From an uncultured Coriobacteriaceae bacterium (GTDB taxonomy: Bacteria > Actinomycetota > Coriobacteriia > Coriobacteriales > Eggerthellaceae), in contig CACWWI010000009.1 in assembly GCA_902764575.1 (NCBI GenBank), positions 1 to 34,275 of the forward strand: a stretch of 34,275 nt of DNA, in the 5' to 3' direction. The notes beneath the pieces are model-generated. The model made no database searches. It saw only the letters and a program-made list of their open reading frames with translations, and had not been told where the DNA came from. Each line of letters begins with the position of its first letter. Within the stretch, counting starts at the first letter, position 1. The translations under genes and the position numbers were made by a program. Of this stretch, positions 1-7,663 are shown one piece after another.

Positions 1-3
1 GGG

Positions 4-190
4 GTAGCCCTGGTTGGCTCGGTGGCGGGCGTAGCGAGGTCAAGCCAAAGGAGTCATTCGAAGGGAAGGGAGTAGCTCTGGTTGGGCCGGTGGCGGGCGT
101 AGCGAGGTTAAGCCAAAGGCAGTCTCTCGAAGAAGGAAGAGCAGCCCTGGCTGGCGGCCATGCGGGCGTAGCGAGGTCAAGCCAAAGGAG
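4..190. repeat. three degenerate tandem copies of a ~49-bp unit
   Basis: Three copies of a unit beginning G(T/C)AGC(C/T)CTGG and ending AAGCCAAAGG start near 4, 72 and 141, a period of about 69 bases. The most conserved part is GGGCGTAGCGAGGT. The sequence between copies (GAAGGGAAGGGAGTA-type, purine-rich) is less conserved. No plausible gene overlaps the block; the frames open through it have the composition of shadows. It lies downstream of the minus-strand acyltransferase. The unit looks like a dispersed intergenic repeat of the genome, but only this locus is visible. Confidence 0.75.
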
Positions 191-273
191 CTGAGAGACC
201 CACTTTTTCGCCCGCTTTTGGCGAAAAAGTTGGCTCGAAGCGACGACGCGTCGAGCGTAGCCCGCATGGCCGC
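154..273. repeat. 14-bp inverted repeat arms
   Basis: GCGGCCATGCGGGC at 154-167 is the exact reverse complement of GCCCGCATGGCCGC at 260-273. The 92 bases between the arms contain the end of the third tandem unit and the 202-230 hairpin, so the arms could fold into a larger cruciform or transcript structure around it. Confidence 0.6.
202..230 (-). terminator. perfect 11-bp hairpin downstream of the acyltransferase gene
   Basis: ACTTTTTCGCC (202-212) pairs perfectly with GGCGAAAAAGT (220-230) around a 7-base loop. It lies 120 bases past the stop codon of the minus-strand acyltransferase. There is no separate U-tract after the stem, but the arms carry A5/T5 runs. It may act as a terminator or be part of the repeat patch. 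Confidence 0.4.
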
Positions 274-280
274 ATCCCAG

Positions 281-335
281 GGCGGGCAAGCGCGAATAGC
301 TAAGCTTGGGGCGGGCAAGCGCGAACAACCTAAGC
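281..335. repeat. direct repeat pair beside the acyltransferase stop
   Basis: GGCGGGCAAGCGCGAA followed by a few variable bases and CTAAGC occurs at 281-305 and again at 310-335. The pair directly precedes a small GCGCG...CGCGC inverted repeat at about 334-351 that touches the acyltransferase stop codon. No gene is seen in it. Confidence 0.6.
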
Positions 336-350
336 GCGGGCGAGCTCGCG

Positions 351-2804
351 CTACAGCCCCATGGCGTCTTTTACGGTTTGCGTGTAGGCGTCGATGCCGG
401 AGGCGTCGATGCCGGCGTTGGTGAGGTTCATGCCGTCTTCGGCTAGGTAGTCGTCGTGCCCTTGTGACGCCGCGAACCAATCGATGATGTGCACGTTGTC
501 GTGGGCGGCGGCGATGTCGGCCAGCAGCGCGTTGTTCTGCTCGCACCACAGGTTGGCGCAGCGCGCGTTGATGATCCAGATGTTGCGGTCGGAGCCTGCG
601 TCGGCGATGAGCTTCTCGACGTCGCCGCGCTCCAGGGTGCCCTCGTTTCCGAGGCACAGCACCAGCGTGTCGCCTATCACGCCCTTGTCGTTGTAGCTGT
701 CGAACGTCGTGCGCACGGCCTTGAAGTTGCGCGCGTCGCTGCAGTCCAGGGCGCCGTTGGGCAGCAGCTCGGCCAGCTTGTCGATGGCGTCGAGCGCTAC
801 GACGTCGCCGATGAGCATCACGTCGTACTTCGTGTTCGCGTCGGTGGGCGCCTCGTAGCCCATGGTGTTCACGACCAGCTTGGCATAGGCGTCGCGGCCA
901 TCCCACGTGAGGTGGATGCCGTCCTCGATGAACCAGTCGTCGTGGCCGGCCGAGGCGGAGTACCAATCGATGAGGTGGGCGTTGTCGTGCTTGTCGACGA
1001 GCGCCTGGATGGCGGCGTTGTTGGGTTCGCAGCGCTCGTCGGGCACGCGGATGTTCACGAACCACACATCGCGGTCGGGTCCGCACATGTCCATGATTTG
1101 CTGCAGCTCGTCGGGTTCGGCATAGCCGTTGGTGCTCAGGCTGATCACCACCGTATCGCCCACCACGCCTTTGTTGATGTAGTCCTGGAGCACGGGCAGG
1201 GCCGCCGAGATCTGGCGGCTACCCTCGGTGTCGATGAGCCCGTGCGGGAACTCCTCGTTGAGCTGGTCGTTCGCGCCGAGCGATACCGAGTCGCCGATGA
1301 AGACGACGTCGTACACGCCGTCGACGAGCGGTTTCTTGAGCGTGGCGCTCATCACGCGCTGCTCGTCGGCTGCGACGCCGCCTTCGGCCACCGGGGGCAC
1401 CACGATGATGCCGCCGATTGCGACGACCGTCACGAGGCCTGCCGCAGCGGCTGCGGGAATGCGGTTGCGGAGCGTTTGGAAGAACGCCTTGAACCCGTTC
1501 TTGCGGATGGGCGTTTCGACGAACTCGTAGGAGAGGTGCGAGATGCCGATGATGAGCGCGATCTCGATGATGTAGATCCACCATGGCAGGGATGTGGCGT
1601 TGCGCGGTTGCAGGAGCACGATAATGGGGAAGTGCCACAGGTACATACCGTAGCTGCGCTGGCCGATCCAAACGAATGGCTTGAGCCCCGCGATGCGCGC
1701 GAATAGGCTGCGCGGGTGGGCGAGCACGGCGATGACCACCGCGGAGAGGATGCTGCAGATCACCAGGCCGCCGTAGTACATGAAGTCGGCGTAGCCGCTG
1801 ATGAAGACGCACATGGCGATGATTCCCAGGAATGCCGCTAGGCCTACGCCGTCGAGGATGGCCACAGACCTGCTCGGCACATTGCGCGTGCCTTCCTCAG
1901 TGAGCTGGGATCCGGGCCAGGCGAAAGATAGCCATGCACCGATGAGCAGCGAGAAAGCGCGCGTATCGGTTCCGTAGTACACGCGCGATGGATCCCCTGC
2001 CGGGTCGTACATGATGGCCATCGCCAGGGCACTGATTGCGGCGAGTACCAGGCAGGCGCGCCGTACGAGTTTCTTGTTGGCGCCCAGCTTGTAGGCGGTG
2101 AGCAGGAGGATGGGCCAAACGAGGTAGAACTGTTCTTCGATGGCGAGCGACCAGAAGTGCGTCAACGGGCTCGGCGCACCGGCAGCCTCGAAATAGCTGA
2201 GGTCGCGCAGGATGTACCACCAGTTCTCGAACCAGAACAGGCCGGGGATGATGTCGGGCCTCATCTTGGTGAGGAGCAGGGGCGATGCGAAGGAGTACAC
2301 GGCCGCCATTACCACGATGACGAGGAAGATGGCGGGGAACAGGCGCCGGATGCGGCGGAACCAGAACTGGGGCAGGTTGATCGTTCCCGTGGATTCCCAT
2401 TCGGCCGTGAGCAGGCCCGTGATGAGGTAGCCCGAGATGACGAAGAACACCGTCACGCCCAGAAGGCCGCCGCGAGCGAACGGGGCGCCCATGTGGTAGA
2501 GGATGACGGCGAACACCGCGAACGCGCGCAGGCCGTCGATGGCGGGGATGTAGCGCTTCTTCGACCCGGATGCGGGCACGGGGCGCTCCGTGTGCCCAGA
2601 CGCGGGCCTGCGCCTGGTCCTCGGCTTGGTGGTACGCGAGTCCGCATGTCGGGCGGCTTGCGTGTTAGCGTGCCTGGCTCGGGGCCTTGGGGCCGGGTCA
2701 GCGCTCGGTTGGGTGCTCGGTTGCGCGTATTCGCGCTCGCTGGGCAGGGGAGTTTCGTCGAGCTGTTGCGGTTGCTCGTTCTGATCGTATTCGGCAGGAG
2801 TCAC
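351..2804 (-). CDS. acyltransferase-3 (OafA/YrhL-like) membrane protein with two SGNH domains
   Basis: This is an 817-aa membrane O-acyltransferase probably acting on a cell-surface glycan or peptidoglycan; the substrate is unknown. Residues 1-80 are hydrophilic and Pro/Arg-rich. From about 84 comes the acyltransferase-3 core, with IDGLRA, the expected His in ILYHMG (H104), the Arg-rich FRRIRRLFPA loop near 150, and about ten membrane segments to ~470. Two homologous SGNH-hydrolase-like domains follow, at about 496-650 and 658-815. The first has GDS (S506) and DGIH (D628, H631). In the second, Ser is Val (GDV, V668) and His is Asn (DGMN, N793), so it should be inactive. The start is GTG with AGGA about 12 bases upstream, which is weak; a later start is possible because the N-terminal 80 residues look unconserved. 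OafA/OatA proteins normally carry at most one SGNH domain. Confidence 0.9.
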   Translation of the reverse strand: MTPAEYDQNEQPQQLDETPLPSEREYAQPSTQPSADPAPRPRARHANTQAARHADSRTTKPRTRRRPASGHTERPVPASGSKKRYIPAIDGLRAFAVFAVILYHMGAPFARGGLLGVTVFFVISGYLITGLLTAEWESTGTINLPQFWFRRIRRLFPAIFLVIVVMAAVYSFASPLLLTKMRPDIIPGLFWFENWWYILRDLSYFEAAGAPSPLTHFWSLAIEEQFYLVWPILLLTAYKLGANKKLVRRACLVLAAISALAMAIMYDPAGDPSRVYYGTDTRAFSLLIGAWLSFAWPGSQLTEEGTRNVPSRSVAILDGVGLAAFLGIIAMCVFISGYADFMYYGGLVICSILSAVVIAVLAHPRSLFARIAGLKPFVWIGQRSYGMYLWHFPIIVLLQPRNATSLPWWIYIIEIALIIGISHLSYEFVETPIRKNGFKAFFQTLRNRIPAAAAAGLVTVVAIGGIIVVPPVAEGGVAADEQRVMSATLKKPLVDGVYDVVFIGDSVSLGANDQLNEEFPHGLIDTEGSRQISAALPVLQDYINKGVVGDTVVISLSTNGYAEPDELQQIMDMCGPDRDVWFVNIRVPDERCEPNNAAIQALVDKHDNAHLIDWYSASAGHDDWFIEDGIHLTWDGRDAYAKLVVNTMGYEAPTDANTKYDVMLIGDVVALDAIDKLAELLPNGALDCSDARNFKAVRTTFDSYNDKGVIGDTLVLCLGNEGTLERGDVEKLIADAGSDRNIWIINARCANLWCEQNNALLADIAAAHDNVHIIDWFAASQGHDDYLAEDGMNLTNAGIDASGIDAYTQTVKDAMGL

Positions 2805-2849
2805 GGTGGTCTTTGGTCCTCAGCGTCGTTCTGTTTGTGTAACGATGAC

Positions 2850-2855
2850 AGTATA
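2850..2855 (-). promoter_or_regulatory. candidate -10 for the acyltransferase gene
   Basis: On the minus strand TATACT lies about 46 bases before the GTG start. I see no good -35 at 16-18 bases. It sits in the 199-base divergent region shared with the plus-strand phosphodiesterase gene. Confidence 0.3.
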
Positions 2856-3003
2856 CCTAACCGAACGAGCTCTGTTGGGCCCTGTCGCCCTTGAAAACCC
2901 AATCCGAATAACTCCTGCGCAACTGGGGTTATTGTAAAATAGAGAGGTTCTTCTGTACTGCGATGCACGGCCCGTTGCTCTTGCGCGGGCATGGAGGATG
3001 GAA

Positions 3004-5928
3004 ATGGCGCCCCACGCCACAACACATCGAGCAAAACGCACGGTGATCGCGCTGCTATGCCTCGTCTTGGCCGTCGTCTTCGCGATGCCGTCCATCGCGC
3101 ATGCGGACGACCCCGACAAGACCGTACGCGTTGGATGGTACGAGTCGTCCTTCAACACCATCGACCCATCGGGACGTCGCTCTGGCTACGCCTACGAGTA
3201 CCAGCTCAAGATAGCCTCGTACACGGGTTGGACCTACGAATACGTCAACGGAAGCTGGTCCGATCTCCTGGAAATGCTGGAAAAGGGCGAGATCGACCTC
3301 ATGAGCGACGTGTCCTACACGCCCGAACGCGAGCAGAGCATGCTCTTCTCCTCGTTCCCCATGGGAACCGAGGAATACTATCTGTTCAAAGCGCCTGGCA
3401 ACCAGCAGATCGTCTCCACGGATTACTCCACCCTCAACGGCAAGAAAGTCGGCGTGAACAAGGGCAGCGTACAGCTGGGCTTCTTCAGCGACTGGATGAA
3501 GCGGCAAGGGGTTCAGGCGGAGATAGTGGAGGTTACCGGTACCGAGGACGAGTCGCTGCGGATGCTCCAGAACGGAGAGCTGGACGCATACGTTACCGTT
3601 GACTCGTTCACGAACCCGGATCGCGCGGTTCCGGTGTGCAAGGTGGGCTCTTCGGATTTCTTCTTCGCGGTCAACAAGAACCGCCCCGACCTCTTGAACG
3701 ATCTCAAGAGCGCGATGAACAAGCTCCAGGACGAGAACCGCTACTACAACCAGGAGATGTTCGAGAAGTACTTCACGAGCATCGGGGCGAACGCGTTCCT
3801 TTCGACCGACGAGGTGGATTGGCTGTCCGATCATGGGAAGATCCGAGTGGGGTACCAGGACAACTACCTGGCGTTCTGCGCGAAGGATAAGGCATCGGGT
3901 GCTTTGACGGGCGCTTTGAAGGACTACCTGGCGTACGCATCCGATTGCATGGAGAACGCCCGGATCGGGTTCGAACCGGTGGCGTATCCCACGGCGGCCG
4001 ATGCCCTGGACGCGATGAAGAAGGGGGAAGTCGATTGCGTGTTCCCCGCCAACCTCAGCGGCTACGACGGCGAGACGATGGGCGTGGTCATGACGCCGTC
4101 GATGGTGAGCACGGAGGTCTACGCGGTGGTGCGCCAGACGGACCAGAACATCTTCGCCGAGCGGGACCATGTGATCGTGGCCGTGAGCGAGGGCAACCCC
4201 AACTACGACGCCTTCCTGCAGGACCATTTCCCCGATTGGAGGAAGGTGTATTACCCCACCACGGAAGACTGCCTGAAAGCCGTCTCGGAGGGCGTGGCCG
4301 ATTGCGTCCTGGTCAGCAGCTACCGCTACAACAACATTTCCAAGCTCTGCAAGAGGTACCGCCTCACGGCGCTCACCACCGGCGTGGGGGTGGCGTACTG
4401 CTTTGCCGTTGCCAACGGCAACACGGAGCTGTACTCCATACTCGCCAAGGTGGTCGGCATGGTTCCGGATTCGGCCGTGAACTCTGCGCTGTCGTACTAC
4501 GTTTCGGAAGACGCGAAGCTCACCTTTGCCGACTACATCGCGGACAACCTGGCCGTGGTGGTGGCGGTCATCGCCGTGCTGGCATTGGTTATCCTGGCGC
4601 TGATGGTGCGCAGCATGCGTGCGGAAAAGAAGGCGAAAGACCTCATCGCCGCAACCGAGATCGACACCCTGACCGGCTTGTACAATCGCAACTACTTCTT
4701 CCAGTACGCCAATAGGATGTATAGGGACCACCCGAACACGGCGATGGACGCCATCGTGCTGAACATCGAGCGGTTCCATTCCGTGAACGCGCTCAACGGC
4801 CGCGAGTTCGGCGACCAGGTGCTGAGCGCGCTTGGCAACGAGGTCCAATCCGTGGCGAACGAGAACGGGGGAATTGCAGGGAGGTTCGGGGCAGACCGCT
4901 TCGACATCTACTGCAAGCACCTGAGGGATTACCCTGCCGTGTACGAACGGTTGCAGGGCACGTTGGACAGCCTTGTGACGAGCACGAGCATCCGATTGCG
5001 CATGGGCGTGATGCCGTGGCAGGCGAGCCTCGAGCCCGTCCAGCAATTCGACCATGCGCGCACTGCGTGCAGCATGGCGCGCGGGCACTACAAGGAGCAT
5101 CTGATCGTGTACGACGAGAAGGTGGGCGAGCGCGAGATGCGCGAGCAGCTATTGCTCAACGACCTACGCCGCGCGCTCGACGCGTACGAGTTCGAGATCT
5201 ATTACCAGCCCGTGTTCGACATCGAGCACGAACCGCCGCGCCTCGTGGGCGCGGAGGCGCTCGTCCGCTGGCGTCATCCCGAGCTGGGGATGATCTTGCC
5301 GGATAACTTCATTCCCCTGTTCGAGCGGAGCGGCGCGATCGGCGACGTCGACAAGTACGCGTGGGAGGAAGTGGCGAAGCGCATCGTGCGGTGGCAAGAC
5401 CAATTCGACGTGCTGGTTCCCGTTTCCGTCAACTTGTCGCGGGTGGACGTGTTCGACCCGTCGCTGGAGGACACGCTCGACGGAATTTTGGCACGTCACG
5501 GGCTTGACTGTAACGACATCAAGCTGGAGGTGACCGAATCGGCCTATACGGAGAACGCCGATCAGGTTGTGCGAGTTGTCGAGAGCCTCCGCAAAAAGGG
5601 GTACAAGGTGGCGATGGACGACTTCGGCTCGGGTTTCTCCTCGCTGAACATGCTGTCCTCCATGCCGATCGACATCCTCAAGATGGACAGGGCGTTCGTC
5701 CAGAACATCGAGCACAGCGACAAGGACGTCCAGCTGGTGTCCCTAATCATCGGTATTGCGGAGAACCTGGGGATTCCCGTCGTCGCCGAAGGCGTGGAAA
5801 ACGAGGGCCAGCTGGCTGTCTTGAGGAACCTGCGCTGCGGGATGGTGCAGGGCTACTACTTCTCGCGCCCGCTCCACGCGACCGATTTCGAAAGCGCGTT
5901 CCTGCAGGACGCGAAGCCCGAACGATGA
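3004..5928 (+). CDS. periplasmic-binding-domain sensor with degenerate GGDEF and active-looking EAL domain
   Basis: This is a predicted c-di-GMP phosphodiesterase controlled by an extracellular small-molecule sensor. An N-terminal signal peptide ends near SIAHA|DD. Two family-3 solute-binding domains follow (about 40-265 and 275-500; TVRVGWY and KIRVGYQ mark their starts), then one membrane segment (about 515-537). The GGDEF-like domain begins DTLTGLYNR, but its signature reads GADRF (about 629), so cyclase activity is unlikely. The C-terminal EAL domain has EALVRW, a conserved Asn (VSVNLSR), LEVTES, MDDFGSG and VAEGVE, so hydrolysis is expected. GGAGG at 2993-2997 abuts an ATG at 2998 but lies 6 bases from the ATG at 3004, so I prefer 3004. 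It is followed 46 bases later by a diguanylate cyclase on the same strand. Confidence 0.93.
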   Translation: MAPHATTHRAKRTVIALLCLVLAVVFAMPSIAHADDPDKTVRVGWYESSFNTIDPSGRRSGYAYEYQLKIASYTGWTYEYVNGSWSDLLEMLEKGEIDLMSDVSYTPEREQSMLFSSFPMGTEEYYLFKAPGNQQIVSTDYSTLNGKKVGVNKGSVQLGFFSDWMKRQGVQAEIVEVTGTEDESLRMLQNGELDAYVTVDSFTNPDRAVPVCKVGSSDFFFAVNKNRPDLLNDLKSAMNKLQDENRYYNQEMFEKYFTSIGANAFLSTDEVDWLSDHGKIRVGYQDNYLAFCAKDKASGALTGALKDYLAYASDCMENARIGFEPVAYPTAADALDAMKKGEVDCVFPANLSGYDGETMGVVMTPSMVSTEVYAVVRQTDQNIFAERDHVIVAVSEGNPNYDAFLQDHFPDWRKVYYPTTEDCLKAVSEGVADCVLVSSYRYNNISKLCKRYRLTALTTGVGVAYCFAVANGNTELYSILAKVVGMVPDSAVNSALSYYVSEDAKLTFADYIADNLAVVVAVIAVLALVILALMVRSMRAEKKAKDLIAATEIDTLTGLYNRNYFFQYANRMYRDHPNTAMDAIVLNIERFHSVNALNGREFGDQVLSALGNEVQSVANENGGIAGRFGADRFDIYCKHLRDYPAVYERLQGTLDSLVTSTSIRLRMGVMPWQASLEPVQQFDHARTACSMARGHYKEHLIVYDEKVGEREMREQLLLNDLRRALDAYEFEIYYQPVFDIEHEPPRLVGAEALVRWRHPELGMILPDNFIPLFERSGAIGDVDKYAWEEVAKRIVRWQDQFDVLVPVSVNLSRVDVFDPSLEDTLDGILARHGLDCNDIKLEVTESAYTENADQVVRVVESLRKKGYKVAMDDFGSGFSSLNMLSSMPIDILKMDRAFVQNIEHSDKDVQLVSLIIGIAENLGIPVVAEGVENEGQLAVLRNLRCGMVQGYYFSRPLHATDFESAFLQDAKPER

Positions 5929-5974
5929 GGCGAACCGCAGGCTTGCAGGCATTTGAGTAAAAGGTGATGGGCAC

Positions 5975-7588
5975 ATGCATTCATTGCGAACACGAATAAC
6001 GGTGCTGGCGGTTTTCCTGGTCATGATCGCCGTGGTCGTGGTCTCGCTTCTCAGCGTGGTGTTCATTCGGAGCAACGAGCGCCTCGAGTCCGACCAGATG
6101 CTCCTTTTGCTGTGCGAGACGGGGGAGCGGAACCTCGACTACTACTTCGAGAGCGTGCAGAAGTCGGTCGCGCGGGTCTCGGCCTATGCGGAAAGCGACC
6201 TCGAGGGGCTTGAGACGAGGCAATTGGAGCGCCATGTCGCCCATATGGAAAGGTACTTCGAGGAGGTCGCGAACAAGACGAACGGCGTGCTGACGTACTA
6301 CTACCGCATCGATCCGTCGGTTTCCGACACCGTGAAGGGTTTCTGGTACACGAACCTCGATAGGGAGGGCTTCGTGCCTCACGAAGTGACCGACATCACG
6401 CTCTACGACACGGAGGACACGTCGAAGCTGGTGTGGTTCACCGTGCCCAAGCATACCGGCAAGCCCGTCTGGCTTCCGCCCTACATCACCGACAACCTCG
6501 ACAGGCGCGTGATCTCGTACAACGTTCCCGTTTACTGGAAGCAGCAGTTCGTCGGCGTGGTGGGCATCGAGATCGACTACTCCACCATGGCCGAGCAGGT
6601 GGACAGCATACGGCTGTCCAGCAACGGGTACGCGTTCCTGACCGATGAGCAGGGGAGCTTGTTCTACCATCCCCGCATCGATGTTGCGGAGCTGGCCGAA
6701 GAGGACAAGCCCAAGCCGCCCGCCGGGTTGGTCGACGACAACACGTTCGTGCGCTATGCCTACAACGGCGTGGAGAAGCAGGGCGCATGGCTGCCGCTGG
6801 GCAACGGGATGCGGTTGACCGTCTCGGTCCCCGTGTCGGAGACGGACGGCGATTGGCAGGGCCTCATATTGCGCATTGTCGGCGTTTCGGTGGTCGTGCT
6901 CCTTGCTCTGAGCGCGTTCACGCTGTATTACACCAGGCGCATCACGAAACCCCTTGAGGACCTGACCCAGGCTGCCGAACAGGTGGAGCAGGGCAATTAC
7001 AACTTCACCTTGGACTATGACGGAGACGACGAGGTTGGAAGGCTCACGAGCACGTTCAAGCATCTGGCAAGCCACGTGAGGGACCATATCGACGACCTCA
7101 ACCAGCGTGTCTACGTCGATGCGCTGACCTCCGTGAAGAACAAGGGAGCCTATGCCGACTGCATCCAAAGGCTCCAGAGCCAGATGGACCGCGGCGAGCG
7201 GATGGAGTTCGCGATAGGCGTGTTCGACTGCGACGACCTGAAGAAGGTGAACGACCAGTACGGCCACGACAAGGGCGACGAGTACTTGAAAGCCGCCTCC
7301 CAGGTAATCTGCCGCGTGTTCCAGCATAGCCCCGTGTTCAGGACCGGCGGGGACGAGTTCGCCGTCGTTCTCCAGGGCGATGACTACGTGAACAGGGAAG
7401 AGCTCGTGCGCAAGTTCGACGCGATGCAGGAAGAGGTTTCCAAGGCTGCCGAGCACGAATGGGCCGAAGTGCACGTTGCGCTCGGCGTGGCGGTGTTCGA
7501 CTCGCACGTCGATCGCTTCGTTACCGATACCGAACGGCGCGCAGATAAGGTAATGTATGCGAACAAGCGGGCGCGAAAGCAGAGATAA
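5975..7588 (+). CDS. CACHE-HAMP-GGDEF diguanylate cyclase
   Basis: This 537-aa membrane protein is predicted to make c-di-GMP. A membrane segment at about 8-31 is followed by a large extracytoplasmic domain (about 35-295). That domain has double-CACHE-like features, including a WLPPY...YNVPVY strand region and a second-lobe GYAFLTDEQGSLFYH motif. A second membrane segment (about 298-322) leads into a HAMP linker (RRITKPLEDL) and a GGDEF domain with an intact GGDEF at about 458-462 and a D-ALTSVKN start. No RxxD inhibitory site is visible five residues before GGDEF (FQHS stands there), so product inhibition may be absent. AGGTGA lies 7 bases before ATG. It follows the EAL protein, giving a paired maker and breaker of c-di-GMP. 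Confidence 0.93.
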   Translation: MHSLRTRITVLAVFLVMIAVVVVSLLSVVFIRSNERLESDQMLLLLCETGERNLDYYFESVQKSVARVSAYAESDLEGLETRQLERHVAHMERYFEEVANKTNGVLTYYYRIDPSVSDTVKGFWYTNLDREGFVPHEVTDITLYDTEDTSKLVWFTVPKHTGKPVWLPPYITDNLDRRVISYNVPVYWKQQFVGVVGIEIDYSTMAEQVDSIRLSSNGYAFLTDEQGSLFYHPRIDVAELAEEDKPKPPAGLVDDNTFVRYAYNGVEKQGAWLPLGNGMRLTVSVPVSETDGDWQGLILRIVGVSVVVLLALSAFTLYYTRRITKPLEDLTQAAEQVEQGNYNFTLDYDGDDEVGRLTSTFKHLASHVRDHIDDLNQRVYVDALTSVKNKGAYADCIQRLQSQMDRGERMEFAIGVFDCDDLKKVNDQYGHDKGDEYLKAASQVICRVFQHSPVFRTGGDEFAVVLQGDDYVNREELVRKFDAMQEEVSKAAEHEWAEVHVALGVAVFDSHVDRFVTDTERRADKVMYANKRARKQR

Positions 7589-7663
7589 CGTACAGCTTGC
7601 ACGGGGGCTTCCGCTAGGAACGCGGGGCCGGACGATGGATTGCGAAGCGATGGACGGGGAAGC

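Noticed and set aside
4-190. CRISPR array
   Set aside because: Only three imperfect copies, units longer than their spacers, spacers related to each other, and no cas genes.
3055-5100. 681-aa minus-strand frame opposite the EAL protein
   Set aside because: His/Val/Arg-rich shadow composition, no domain motifs, no ribosome site; the plus strand has clear domains.
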